DNA of 64,000 bases from Bidens hawaiensis (GCA_021521415.1 JAIQDT010014323.1:1-64000); one strand, 5' to 3'; numbered from the stretch's first letter, positions 37,132-48,738 are shown. Program-made: numbers and translations. Notes: a model not told the origin generated them from the sequence alone.

Positions 37132-37295
37132 TTCGGGTATTTTGGTGAGCTTTTTTTATCCATGTTACATGGTAGACTTTAAGTTATACGTATCAAGCAT
37201 TTTACTATATTCGTCAGCTATGTTGTGTTGATATATACACAAGCCTCAAGCAAATTTAAAAAGAAGTTATTTGGTATTCTAAATTCTACTTGCAG

Positions 37296-37445
37296 ATGCT
37301 GCATATGAGATGCTAAAGGACTACCCTAAACTGGCTGGAAAAAGACACTTTGATTTTGGACATCTGTTGTGGTTTCTTGCACAAAATTCGGACGCACATC
37401 CGAGTGCCAAAAGATACAACTTCTACCAGAAATTTGTTTATTCTC
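37296..37445 (+). CDS. Exon 3 of the ankyrin/PGG gene
   Basis: 150 bp between acceptor CTACTTGCAG and donor TCTC|GTAAG, phase 1 on both sides. Translation contains AAYEMLKDYPKLAG and FLAQNSDAHPSAKRYNFYQK, the linker after the ankyrin repeats in this family. Confidence 0.85.
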
Positions 37446-38081
37446 GTAAGTTTCTTTTGTTTTCTCTATGTTTAATTTTCTCATATCGGATCTACGTTTT
37501 CAAACCATGCTATGCACATAAACTGTATATAAATTCTTTCCGGGGGTCAAGTGGTCAAGAAGTGTTAAAGGTTTCTAGGTCAGCTGCAATCCATCTACAA
37601 CACACATTCTCCGGGCACGATCTCTGGTTTCGCCTTCTTTTATCCTCTTCGATCTTCCTCCTCGTTTTTAATCTGAACAAAATCGGCCAAGTCCCAAATG
37701 GCTACATCTACAAGTGGCAGAAACCCAAGCAGATTTTTCCGTGGATTAAGACGATCCTCCATGGATTATAGGTTATTTGATTAGGATTGTGAGTGTGATA
37801 TGTTGGATTCTTTGCCACATCTGAGATGGCGGAACACCTACTTTTCATTAGGCTTCATATTAGTCCCAAAAAAACATTCTTTTGGTGAAATCAACTAAAC
37901 ACGCATAAAATTTATGCATCCAGAGCTAATTAACCACCACCAACAACTATATAAGAATGTACAATATTTGTTAAAATAATAATTTCTCAAGCCCCTGAAC
38001 CTAAAACATAACTTTAAAATAATTATTGTAATTCTCGAATTTGCTTCACCATCTTATTTGCATTTTATTTTCATTTTGAAG
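37446..38081. other. Intron 3 of the ankyrin/PGG gene
   Basis: 636 bp, AT-rich, between donor at 37446 and acceptor ending at 38081. The sense ORF crossing 37310-37771 is exon 3 running on into the intron. No other feature is seen. Confidence 0.6.
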
Positions 38082-38192
38082 ATGTTCCTGTAAAGAATTG
38101 CAGCTTAGGCAATACGCGTAAGACCCCGGATATTGAGAACCAAGAGACATACAAAGTCAATCATGTCACGTGGACGAGCTACGTATACCCTG
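38082..38192 (+). CDS. Exon 4 of the ankyrin/PGG gene
   Basis: 111 bp between acceptor TTTTGAAG and donor CCCTG|GTTAGT, phase 1 on both sides. Translation contains VPVKNCSLGNTRKTPDI and VNHVTWTSYVYP. The match of phases with exons 3 and 5 is the main support, as this linker region is poorly conserved. Confidence 0.7.
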
Positions 38193-38556
38193 GTTAGTGA
38201 CCCCAAAAGTCTGATAAAATCTACCATAAAAATTCTATTCCATATACATTAATTTATTGTAAACCTAGCCAAACGGTTTGGGCGGGTTGGGTAACGGTTA
38301 AAACGGGCAGTGACTAGCTTGGGTTCGAGTCATAACGGAGTTTAGAACAGTTTCAGTGATAAATGACTGGTGTAATTTGTTTTGCGGGCATCCAAGATAA
38401 ACTCTAATGGTTATATTAAGATGCACGGCAAGAATTTGAGGCTACATTTGAATATTGAATTGATATAACTCACCATAAACGAAAACGTATTTGGCTAACT
38501 CCTAAACACTTTATTGATCAAGAAAACTAAACTCCAAAACTAATTACAATCTCTTA

Positions 38557-38840
38557 GAGCATTCCCAGCAAGCCTCCATATTATTGTGAGTGAGTTTTCT
38601 ATATTATATAGAGTAGTTGTAAGTTTGGAGAAGATACAAAAACTTTGGAAGTAAATTTGAAGAAACAATGTTCACTCTCTATAATTTTTTAATATTTTCT
38701 TAAAGTGGTTGTGAGTGGATGAAAGAAAAGATAATAATAAAAATATCAACAAATATTATATAATTTGAAAAGAAGAGAGAAAACGTAGTGTTTTTATTAT
38801 AATTATAGAGATGGAGATAAAGATGTTGCAAAGAATCCTC
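38557..38840. mobile_element. Tourist-like (PIF/Harbinger) MITE candidate
   Basis: 284 bp flanked by TTA on both sides (38554-38556 and 38841-38843), the 3-bp duplication typical of Harbinger MITEs. The ends are imperfect inverted repeats: GAGCATTCCCAGCAAGC on the left, and GAGGATTCTTTGCAACA when the right end is read on the minus strand. No coding capacity. Confidence 0.5.
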
Positions 38841-39422
38841 TTATATGCTTCATAATATCTAATCATATATATGTTTATATAGATTAACCTAATTTGTTAA
38901 CAAAGACACCATATAATTACAAAACAATTAGCAAATACAATAGAATTAGCAAACATAACCAACTATGACCTAGTCATTAATATTGGCCCATCAAGTTCAC
39001 CGACTTGTGACTTAAAATCCGAACTTACCAACAATCACACCTAATTTCTAACTCGAAATAAGTGGTTCTTCATGTCCATATTTGATTTGTCCAAAATCTT
39101 AACCATCTCGGCTGTCTCAATCCTCATCATCTCGGTCTTAATCTCCCGAAATCCTTTAGATTCATTATTGTGTTCTTTCGGCTCTCCTCCTTAACTCCAC
39201 CACCTGGTGACCATGTCCCGACCATTCCCTCGATCGCATGAACTCACAAATCCACTCCGTGGGTTGTGACTTGTTAAAGCAAAATACTATCAGATAATAA
39301 GATTCCACTAATATCCACTTGATCGGAGGATATAATAAAGATGCGAGAATGAAGATGAGGGTATGTAAAAGAGAACCTATGCAGTTAAGAGTATTTCATA
39401 TATTCTACACACACATATATAT

Positions 39423-39426
<4 letters not shown>

Positions 39427-39474
<48 letters not shown>
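39427..39474. repeat. TA microsatellite
   Basis: About 24 uninterrupted TA dinucleotides, preceded by a shorter ACACATATATATAGG stretch. It lies in intron 4. Confidence 0.95.
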
Positions 39475-39477
<3 letters not shown>

Positions 39478-42400
39478 ATTTCTTTGAAAAACCACTTTGA
39501 ATTTTAAAAAATCGAATGAACTCAACGTAACAATTTTTTTTACATATATGTAATATATGTGGGTTACATGTACGTAGAAAATTTACAACATTTTTACGCA
39601 CCGAATCGAATTTTTACATATATATATATATATATCGGAAGTTTAAATTAGTGTAATCACTATACATCTTTATTCTCTCTCATACTTAATTTGTTAATTA
39701 TATTTAATCTCAACCACATAATTTAACCTATTTAATCTCTCTCATACTTAGCCTATTTAAAACTTAACAATTTCTCAAATTATCTCCCTCCCCTATATAT
39801 ATATATATATATATATAAGCTAGCGTCGTAGCCGTAGTGATTTCACTAATAGTGGTGCCATGCAAGGACTGAGACCACTTCCTATTTGTGTCTTGATGGT
39901 CCTCAAGTTGTCTTGTAGATCTACCTGGAGGGTCGCTCTGTTATGTCGATGTAAAGTATAATCGTATTCACACCAATTAAAGATTAAGCGTATTCACCTT
40001 TGTTTATGATGATCATTACAATAATTTATGCTTGTGCGATACCTCAAATCTATAGTATGATACTAACCTTTTGTAAATACTTGATCGACGATCTAGTTTC
40101 AGACATTTTGTCTGTTTTACATAGCTTTTACCTCGATACAACATTTTTTTTATAAAACATTTGGACCTATATTTCCTGTGTTTATTTACCATTATGTGCT
40201 ACGTTTCAAGACGAAACGTTAATGCTAACTTTCTTCTTCAAAAATAAACGTTAATTGACTATACACTTTGTATGTAAATCTTTATGTTTGTTAGTTGCAA
40301 GGAAACATTATTTTGACTATACCCTTGCATATGAAAAACGATGTTTCACTTAAATTTGATCAAAGTTTGGACTATACCCTCGACTAGGGTCTGGGCCATA
40401 ATAATAATAATAACATAACTTAAGCGGAACCTCTACCGAATACAAGTACTTGGAGTTGAACGATAAGGTTGAAGCATCACTTCTACTCTATGTCGCACAC
40501 TAGAGCTTAAATCGTCGAAACTTCGAGGCTGGGGACTCGTGGCACAGTTTACGAGGTGTGTGTGTGTGTGAAATGTGTGTTTTGTTGTGAGATTGGAATG
40601 AGTCATGCACCCCGTTTTATAGGCTGAAATCTCACCAATCATGTGTCACGATAACCTATGAGAATGGTCATCGCGTAGCGCGATGACTAAGCATAGTTCG
40701 GGTGTTGTCACGTGGACTTCCACGTGTCACGGAACCATGGGGTTACATCACATATGGACTTTGGGCTTGGTTCACCGTGTAGCATGACGCCGCGATGGGG
40801 TTTTGTAAGGCTTCCGTAATGCATCGTGATGGGCTTATTTCTTCTCCATCGTGTTGCACCAAAACTTAAATTTTCTTTTTTGGCCCTTCTACTTCCAAAA
40901 AATACCATGGTGGCTTTCTCCTTATAAGGAGCTCATTAGTTTCTTTTTCTACCAATGTGGGACAAACCCACTTTCTTCTTCACATTCTCTTTTACATATT
41001 TTGGGTTCCTCATCTTTTCTAAGTCGTCAAATTTGGACCAAAATTTTCGTTATGTTACGTTATGCAATTAGGGGTGTTTCACTTACAAGTCCCCCAGTCA
41101 GTCGGTATGATTATTCGATTCGTATCGGCTGACTTGCAAAGTAGTTGATTATGTAAATTTGTATAATTTGAACTCGTCGATGAAATAACTTCTATAACTT
41201 AATCTGGTGGCTTCTGTAGCTAGAACGTTGTGATATGAGTAGTCTCTTGGCGACTGGTTCTTCACTTTAAGGTCTTACTTCTATATGTGTGAACTTAATA
41301 GCGCATTTCTTTGTTTTGTATCACTTGACTTGTTCTTCATATGTGTTAGAGGACAAGGCTTTGTTTATACTATTACACTTTGTTTCTCACTACCTTGTTA
41401 ATTACATTTTTCCCGCACGTCTCATTACTACGCCTTTGTCGACGTTTGACCTTTCTTGACTATCGCGTACTGCTCTAGTTCTCGTTCGTATTAACCACTT
41501 TGAAGTTACTTGTCGTGTCTTTTATTAACTATCTTCACGTCTTTTTAGGATGTATTCGTATGGATGCAGATATAACGATGCGATTCTTTGACGCATGCCC
41601 CTTCTTATTCTTCTTGTGTATTGGAAGGAAAGACTTTGCTTATACTATGATTCTTCTTTTTGTTGAGTGTAGGTATTTTTAATTTATCTTCATAACAACT
41701 TTGTTGAATCTTTATTTTGATGCCTTGCTCTTTCCTCCTAACGTGTAGATATGTCTAGCTTTCTCGCCACGGATGTAGCTACTTGTGTTGACCATTTTCA
41801 TATCTTTCATTGACTCACTCCAGCTGGTTATTAATATAATTTTCTAGAAACGTAGAGAAAGTTGATAAGAATGCTTCTTCTTCCTTGGTAATCATCGTTT
41901 TCCTTGAAGTCTTTACTTTTCCCATCATTTCAACACGCAACTCGTGGTTAATAAATTATCACTTTCTACGATGGTTAAGTTTTCTAACTTCATTACTCAG
42001 TAGTCATACCTTACCGAAAATCAACAAAAGATCAAAACTTTAAACGTGATAAGGGAGGAACAGGTGCTCCTCTTAAGTGCTCTAACTTTCACCAATCGTA
42101 TATTTTCATTTTATAATTTACACTCTAAGCTACGCTAAACCCCTTAATCACATACAACACTCCCTCCCTCTAACAAAGAACCCGCCATTATTTGAGTTTT
42201 AAGTCAAAGCTTGACTCATTAAAGATCCATTCTTGATTGGGGGGAATGAGATGGACACTTCCATTGATTATGAGAGTGAGATGGGCAAGAATGAAGACAT
42301 AAGTCGTGTTTTGTGATCTGTCATTTAGGTTATCATTTACCCTATGGCGACAACATGTGAGCAACATAGGATCAAAGAAAGCGACATCCTTGTTTCTTTT

Positions 42401-42591
42401 CAATGGCTCTAGACTATAGAGAAGTAAAAAAAGATAATAGCCAAACCTATAGTAAAAAGCAACCACATTTTATCTTTTTTATTTAAACCAGAATATAGGA
42501 AAAGTAAAAAACAAAAAATTTCAATCTATATCGAGAACGTGTCTTCGTCATGGAATTAACCTGATGATGTTGTTCCTCTTATTGTTTAATG

Positions 42592-42757
42592 TATAAAAGG
42601 TATAACCTTGGAATTTTATTGATGTATTTTACAATAGTTACATGAGCTATATATAATAGTACAAGAAGCATAATTACAGAAAGTGTATCAATATAATAAC
42701 TCATACAATCAACATAAAATAAAGAGAGATATGGGAAATCATCCCATATCGTTGACA
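42592..42757 (-). repeat. Copia 3' LTR
   Basis: 166 bp. In element orientation it starts TGTCAACGATATGGG and ends CCTTTTATA. It is bounded on the left by TAATG. On the element side lies the polypurine tract (GGGGTGGGGG on the minus strand). Confidence 0.9.
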
Positions 42758-43827
42758 CCCCCACCCCTCAAGCGAGCAGGCGGAGGAGATACGTGAAGCT
42801 TGTCGCGAAAATCTTCAAAGAGAGGTCTCGGCAATGGTTTAGTAAAAATGTCCGCCACCTGAAGCTTGGTAGGAACAAAACGCGTGTGAAGCTTCCCTAA
42901 TAAAACAAGCTCGCGAACATAGTGATAGTCAATGTCAATATGTTTGGCACGCTTATGTGAAACTGGATTTTGACTAAGAAAAATTGCACTCAGATTGTCA
43001 CATAAGATAGTCGGACGACCGGTCGGTAAAGCATTTAAATCACGTAGAAGATGAGTAACCCAAATGAGCTCAGCAACAGTGTTGGCCATGGCCCAGTATT
43101 CCGACTCACAACTGGAACGAGAAACTGTGGGTTGTTTCTTAGCACTCCATGATACAAGATTTCCACCAAGAAAAATGGAATAGCCATATGTAGAACGACG
43201 AGTTTCGATGCAACGAGCCCAGTCGGCATCCGAGTAGCCCAATAACGAACACGTAGGAGCGTTAGAAAAACTTAATCCATAAGTCATAGTCCCTTTGACA
43301 TAACGAAGAATTCGCTTAACAAGCTGAAAATGATCAACCGTGGGAGCATGTAGAAATTGACTTGCTTGATTTACAGCATAAGATAGATCGGGACGAGTGA
43401 TCGTGAGATATTGTAATGCTCCGACCAAAGAACGATAATGGGTTGGATCATGAAACAGAGTGCCAGCGGAAAGAAAAACATCCTGTGTACTCAATGGTGT
43501 TGCAATTGGTTTGGAGTCGAGTAAACCGGCACACGTAAGTATATCATGAGCATATTTGGATTGACTTAAGAACAAGCCAGTAGGAGTATGAGAGGCTTCA
43601 AGCCCTAAAAAGTAACTCAATGTTCCCATGTCTTTGATAGCAAATTCAGCAAGCAAATATAAGAGACATGAGCCCCTAGAAAATACAAAAAGAGAAGGAT
43701 CTGATTGACTGCAAGGAAAACCTTGAGAAAGGAAAAAAGTACTTAAGCGTTGAAACCAGGCGCGTGGCGCTTGTTTTAGATCATATAATGCATTTTTAAG
43801 ACGACATACATGATCCGGAAATTGCAA
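42758..43827 (-). pseudogene. Copia reverse transcriptase, C-terminal half, and RNase H; active-site deletion
   Basis: Starts QFPDHVCRLKNALYDLKQAP, RAWFQRLSTFF, then SRGSCLLYLL joined directly to AEFAIKDMGTLSYFLGLEA at about 43650. The YVDD catalytic box and neighbouring residues that normally lie between these blocks are missing. RNase H follows with LLGYSDADWARCIETRRSTY, SWSAKKQPTVSRSSCESEYW, and HIDIDYHYVREL, ending at the 3' LTR. Loss of YVDD means no RT activity. Confidence 0.88.
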
Positions 43828-43845
43828 ACTTTTAAAGCCAGGGGG

Positions 43846-44331
43846 CTACTCCATATAAACCGTCTCACTTAGAAAACCATTTAGAAACGCGTTTTTGACA
43901 TCCAGTTGATGGAGATGCCATTTACGGGTTACCGCAATAGATAAAACGACTCGAACAGTGGAAGCTTTAATAACCGGACTGAAAGTATGTGAGAAATCAA
44001 GGCCGGGTATTTGATTGAAACCTTGAGCAACTAGACGAGCCTTGAGGCGATCTATGGTACCATCGGCTTTGAACTTTGTGCGAAAAACCCATTTGGACCC
44101 CACGATGTTTGAAGACGCGGGACGTGGAACAAGATCCCATGTTTGCTGATCATGCAAAGCTTGAATTTCCTCATTCATAGCTTGTGTCCAGTGAGGATTT
44201 TTTGAGGCTGTTTTGAAACCACGAGGTTCTTTAGTGGTAAAAAGAGCATGATGCAAGCGGGAGGAATCGACAATGGCGATATTAACTCGATGTTTAGGTT
44301 TAAAAATACCTGCCTTGGCACGGGTGACCAT
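43846..44331 (-). pseudogene. Copia reverse transcriptase, N-terminal half
   Basis: Reads [80 protein letters not shown] and [21 protein letters not shown] stop between it and the next segment (about 43845) splits the RT. Confidence 0.87.
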
Positions 44332-44630
44332 GGGGTGGAGGGAGGTGGACGAAGTAGTGTTTGATGGTGGTGGTGTTGTATGCTGGTCTTGGGTTGTAGG
44401 GTCTGGGGATTATGGATAGCGGGTCGGGGATTGAGATGATGTAGGAATATTTGGTTGGGCAGCTTGGTTTGGGAAAATTGAGTTTGCAGGTAGGTGAGGT
44501 TGGGTCGTGGTTAGTGTAGGTGAGTTAGAATGTGTCATGGTAGTGGTGTAGAGTGTGGGTCTATGCAAACAGGACATGGGCTGAGTGGTTTTGGGTTTGG
44601 GGTAGATAATGAGGCAGGGGGTGTTATTGG

Positions 44631-45672
44631 TTAAGTAACAATAGGGCTGTCTTCATTGTAGGTAGTGAGGAGAAGTTTAGTGAGATTAGTGGGAAGAGAT
44701 GAGGAGAGAAAAGGATAACATGTCTCATCAAAAGTTGCATGCCGGGTAATATAGATGTGAGAAGTTGTAGGATCCAAGCACCGATATCCTTTATAACTGG
44801 AATGGTAACCAATAAACACACAAGGAATGCTTATAGGAGCAAGTTTATGGGCTGAATAATCCCGTAGAAAAGGATAAACACGACAACCAAAAACCCACAT
44901 ATTCGCATAGTTCAGTTTTGAGTTATAAAGTAACTCAAAAGGTGATTTATGTTGTAAAACTTGTGACGGTAAACGATTTATAATATAGGTTGTTGTTGAA
45001 AACGCATCAACCCAATATGAAGCTGGAATATGGGCATCAAATAACATTGCAAGTCCGGTTTCGGTGACATGCCGATGTTTGCGTTCGGCCCTATCATTTT
45101 TTTGAGGCGTATAGGGACACGAAATCTGATGATGAGTACCATTTTCATTGAATAATGATTGAACATGATGATTCATGAATTCTCCGCCACCGTCACTTCA
45201 AAATATTTTTAGTTTGGTGGAGAATTGATTTTGGACAAAAGCAACAAAGGTTTTTAGGACTTGTGGAAATTCACTTTTAAATTTTAGTGGATAAAACCAA
45301 CTAAATCGTGAGTGATCGTCGATGAAAATGGCATAATAACGATAACCATCCACTGAGGATAATGGTGCGGGTCCCCATAAGTCACAATGAACCAAATCTA
45401 AAACATGTAAAGCTCATTTCTCATTAATATCGAAAGACAAACGATGTTGTTTAGAAACTTGACAAGACGAGCAAACACCCGGATTAGGTAATATCGAAGT
45501 TACAAACAAACAACCATTTTTATTTAAAAAGGAAATAACATCATACCTAAACGATTGTGCCATAACTCAAAAGATGCGCGGAGCTTAGGAGTGGTGGCTA
45601 CATGCGCTTGAAAATAAGGACTTAGGATATAAAGGCCATCCTCACGTCTACCGCTGCCCAAGATTTTCCCGG
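44631..45672 (-). pseudogene. Copia GAG-pre-integrase and integrase
   Basis: In pieces. 45672-45400 holds the pre-integrase finger region in changing frames (LWHNRLG-like, then CSSCQVSKQH). 45395-45198 reads VHCDLWGPAPLSSVDGYRYY and FIDDHSRFSWFYPLKFKSEF. A stop at about 45196 precedes SDGGGEFMNHH. 45176-44631 continues through CPYTPQKNDRAERKHRH to the C-terminal VFGCRVYPFLRDYSAHKL. The DDE residues are visible (D in HCDLWG, D in SDGGGEF, E in RAERKHR). Confidence 0.85.
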
Positions 45673-46968
45673 TTAGATGATCCTGGAGCTGAAAAAATGA
45701 CGAGAAAATAAAACATCAATAGGATAGTCATCAGTAAGTTTGCTAACCGAGAGTAGATTTTTAGACAAATGAGGAATGACAAGAATATCTTTTAAAGGAA
45801 TGTTTGAAATAGTTTTATTTCCAATATGAGAGACCGAGAGGGTATTACCATTACCAAATGCAACCTTGCTTTGACCTGTGTAGGGTTGAGCATGATCTAT
45901 ATGGTGAGTGAAAGGAGCCATGTGAGCGGTAGCCCCCGAATCAACGCACCAATCTGGCAATTGATCATTAACATTGCACATGGAATGGAAAGCTTGTGCA
46001 AGATTTACATTGGTATGAGGAGCAGTGTGTTGTTGAAAAGTGTTTAGGTGAGGACATGAGGAGGCATAGTGACCATTAGTTCGACACAAGTGACGATGAG
46101 GAGAGCGTGCAAGATTTGCATTAGTATAGTGAGCAGCTTGTTGTTGAAAATTTGCTAGTTGGGGACACGATGAGGCATAGTGACCCTCGGTTCGGCAAAG
46201 CTGGCGGTGAGGAGGGCGCCTACCGCGACCTCCCGAGAAAGTACGCCCACCCCGTCCTCGACTACGAGATGGGGAACTGTTGTTGCGGGAAGAATGCTGC
46301 TGAGCATTAAAGGCAACATTAGGCGTGGAAGTACCATGTAACGAAACGAGAAAAAGTTCATGGCTCTCGGCTCGGGAAAGCAGATCCCAAAATGGAGGTA
46401 GAGGATAAACAGCCCGTTGGGCAGTAGAGAATCCTTCAAAGGCAGGCCCGAGGCCACAAAGAAACCAATGGGACTTGTCAGACTCGGTAGCCGGTTCAAC
46501 AATGGCTGCAAGTTGGTCGCAAAAAGATTTAAATTTCTTCCCATAATCTGAAACAGAGAGGGTACCTTTCTTTAACTGACGCAAAGCATCCCAAAGATTT
46601 TGAGCACATTCAATTGAATAAAAACTGTAGGCACGCTCAAGAGTTGTCCAGAGATCACGGGCAGTGGTGACCCCAATTACCTCTGCCATGGCTTCCTCGG
46701 TTAAAGAAGATTGGAGAAGAAGTAAGATACGTTGATCTTCTTCAATCCAAGTGGCATAAGCGGGGTTTGGGCATGTTTTGCCATCAGTGGTGATATCCGG
46801 CGAGGGTAAGAGAGATGTGCCATCAATATGCCCGACAAGTTTTTGGTGAGAGAGAAGGGGATAAGCTTGGTTTTTCCATTGCAAATAATTGGTGGAGGAG
46901 AGCTTAATAGTAAGCATATGAAGGAGGGTGGTCATGGATAGAGTTGTTTCAGGGGTTGAAGATGCCAT
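45673..46968 (-). pseudogene. Copia gag and start of protease
   Basis: Starts MASSTPETTLSMTTLL at 46968. The gag domain has LSSTNYLQWKNQAYPLLSHQ, GHIDGTSLLP, LWTTLERAYSFYSIECAQNL and SDYGKKFKSFCDQLA. Two tandem zinc-knuckle copies follow, 37 codons apart (LCRTEGHYASSC and LCRTNGHYASSC); in both, the first cysteine of the CCHC box appears replaced (HRQLC, HRHLC). Protease has WCVDSGATAHM with the catalytic DSG. The frame fails near 45690 at the end of protease. Confidence 0.88.
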
Positions 46969-47050
46969 AGGAGATGGTAGAAGAGGGGTAGGGAGAGCGG
47001 CGGTGGAGAGAAAAAATTAGGGTTAGGACCGTATTGTTTGGCTGATACCA

Positions 47051-47216
47051 TATAAAAGGTATAACCTTGGAATTTTATTGATGTATTTTACAATAGTTAC
47101 ATGAGCTATATATAATAGTACAAGAAGCATAATTACAGAAAGTGTATCAATATAATAACTCATACAATCAACATAAAAAAAAGAGAGATATGGGAAATCA
47201 TCCCATATCGTTGACA
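47051..47216 (-). repeat. Copia 5' LTR
   Basis: 166 bp, identical to the other LTR except one A/T difference in the run AACATAAAA(T/A)AAAGAG. Adjacent to the primer-binding site at 47042-47050 and to the TAATG duplication at 47217. Confidence 0.9.
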
Positions 47217-47608
47217 TAATGCAGCGTAAAAGAAAAAAAAATATTAGCCTATGGCGATGACACGTCGTCGGTACAACTAACAAGTTTGAAGAAGCCTATG
47301 CAGACAACTTAACTTGTCGTTGCTGTAGGTCTAACCCCGATCGTCATTGACTCGTATATTTGTAGTGAGATTACATATCTATTTCTCTCAACATAAATTT
47401 GTTAACCAACATAAAACTTGCATTCCTGTATTAGCAAACTGAATATCATTATAAAACATGATTGAAATTCACTTAACCTATCAATTCAAGACACAACTTA
47501 TGGTCAAAATTGAACTCTTTGGAAGAATATTAATTTGAGCTACCATTTAATGATTTCTGTAATTTTATTTCTATATATTTAAATAACATAATCTGGTTTC
47601 TTGTGCAG

Positions 47609-47656
47609 TCGCTAAGAAGATTTTTATCAAATTTTGGGATGTTGCACTTCTACATG
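47609..47656 (+). CDS. Exon 5 of the ankyrin/PGG gene
   Basis: 48-bp exon between acceptor TTCTTGTGCAG and donor CATG|GTAATT, phase 1 on both sides. It encodes VAKKIFIKFWDVALLH. It lies between the copia and Gypsy-2 insertions, about 390 bp after the copia and 45 bp before Gypsy-2. Confidence 0.75.
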
Positions 47657-47701
47657 GTAATTAGAACTCTAATTTCTCCTCCCATTGCAATAGTTTATTG
47701 T

Positions 47702-48724
47702 TGAAGAGGTATGTACCCGCCTCAACACCGAGCAAGGCGGGTCAACCCACAAGATATAGACAAGAAGCTTGAAATAAAGACATTATGAAGGCACAAAGCC
47801 AAAACCTACGCGCACGGCGCATATCACATATGCTCACGCATATCACATATGTTCATGCATCACATGCTCAGGCATCATATGCCCAGGCACCACACATGCT
47901 CAGGCATCATATGCCCAGGCACCACACATGCTCAGGCATCATATGCCCAGGCACACATATGCTCGCGCATCACATATGCTCACGCATATCACATATGCGC
48001 GTGGCGCATCAGCGCGCGGCGCATCAGCGCGCAGCGCATATCACATCTGCGCATGAAACATCTGCGCGTGAGAATAAAGAGAAGACCTCACGCATCCTCA
48101 GGATTGGCGCATATCACACATGCACATAATCAACCTCGTCCTTATCCAAAGCAGGATTAGGGCAACCTTGATTGTGCACGTCAGACAACCTTCCAGAAGG
48201 TATCTTTTTAAGGAATAAGAATATGCTGATGTTGACAGCTGCCAAATGAAAGGTGGACAACTCAGCATAAACCATGTGCTAACACGTGATTACAACCAAT
48301 GAAAAAGCACCAGGTGTCCCCAAGGACACGTGGCGCCAAGCAATTGGAGGAGGCCAACAAAACCCTAATTGGGTCTGAGCCCAATCAGTGGAAACCCTAG
48401 CACTATAAATACAGCATCAACCCCACAAGGAAGGATCATCAGATATCACCTGACAACATACAATCACAGAGTATTCAGCTATTAAGCAATACACTCTAAA
48501 TTCCTTACTCTCACATATTATTATCTTCTCCCACAAATACTTATTCTCACACCGGAGGGTTACCCCAAAGAGGACCCCTCTGTCCCTTTCTGAGGGGTAA
48601 GTTTACGGTGCTGTTCATTTTGTAGGTGGAAGAACCCGGATCCAAGAGAAACCATCGGTGAAATAGCATAATCACATCCGAGGAAAGTAGATCGTCTACC
48701 AGTGAGTCGATCCACGTTTCTTCA
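47702..48724 (+). repeat. Gypsy-2 5' LTR
   Basis: 1,023 bp. Contains a tandem array of a 32-bp unit (CAGGCATCATATGCCCAGG...) near 47867-47955 with three copies, a second run of GCGCATCAGCGCGC units near 48006, and a TATA box at 48414. It ends CACGTTTCTTCA. Confidence 0.94.
48414..48421 (+). promoter_or_regulatory. TATA box in Gypsy-2 5' LTR
   Basis: TATAAATA in the context AGCACTATAAATACAGC, about 300 bp before the LTR end. The 3' LTR copy is at 59962. The spacing to the LTR end equals that in Gypsy-1. Confidence 0.65.
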
Positions 48725-48738
48725 TTGGCGCCATCCAC
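48725..48738 (+). other. Gypsy-2 primer-binding site
   Basis: TTGGCGCCATCCAC directly after the 5' LTR; the first 12 bases equal those of Gypsy-1. The primer tRNA was not assigned. Confidence 0.7.

Larger units (their letters stand above)
38193..42586. other. Intron 4 of the ankyrin/PGG gene, part before the copia insertion
   Basis: About 4.4 kb of AT-rich DNA. It holds a Tourist-like MITE (38557-38840), several TA microsatellites (39427-39474, 39617-39635, 39797-39817), an AAT run near 40400, a GT run near 40557 and a cluster of hairpins at 40667-40726. The segment 40430-41130 has a different, more GC-rich texture and may be an old transposon remnant, but no domain or termini were recognised. 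No gene is supported. Confidence 0.5.
42592..47216 (-). mobile_element. Ty1/copia retrotransposon, minus strand (4.6 kb), defective
   Basis: Two 166-bp LTRs (42592-42757 and 47051-47216) that differ by one base. Exact 5-bp target duplication TAATG (42587-42591 and 47217-47221). Next to the 5' LTR on the minus strand is TGGTATCAG (47042-47050), the usual initiator-Met tRNA primer site; a purine tract borders the 3' LTR. The internal order gag, protease, integrase, RT, RNase H is copia. Short LTRs and small size suit the Ale/Retrofit group; this is an inference. Coding is broken by shifts, stops and a deletion over the RT active site. It is inserted in intron 4, antisense to the host gene. Confidence 0.92.

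Noticed and set aside
37310..37771. 153-codon ORF as a separate gene
   Set aside because: Its first part is exon 3 of the ankyrin/PGG gene and the rest is intron read-through after the donor at 37446.
38310..38330. GGGTTCGAGTC as the B box of a tRNA gene
   Set aside because: No matching A box, acceptor stem or anticodon arm could be built around it.
42188..42466. Minus-strand ORF of 92 codons upstream of the copia
   Set aside because: No recognisable domain, AT-rich context, and no exon signals that join it to anything.
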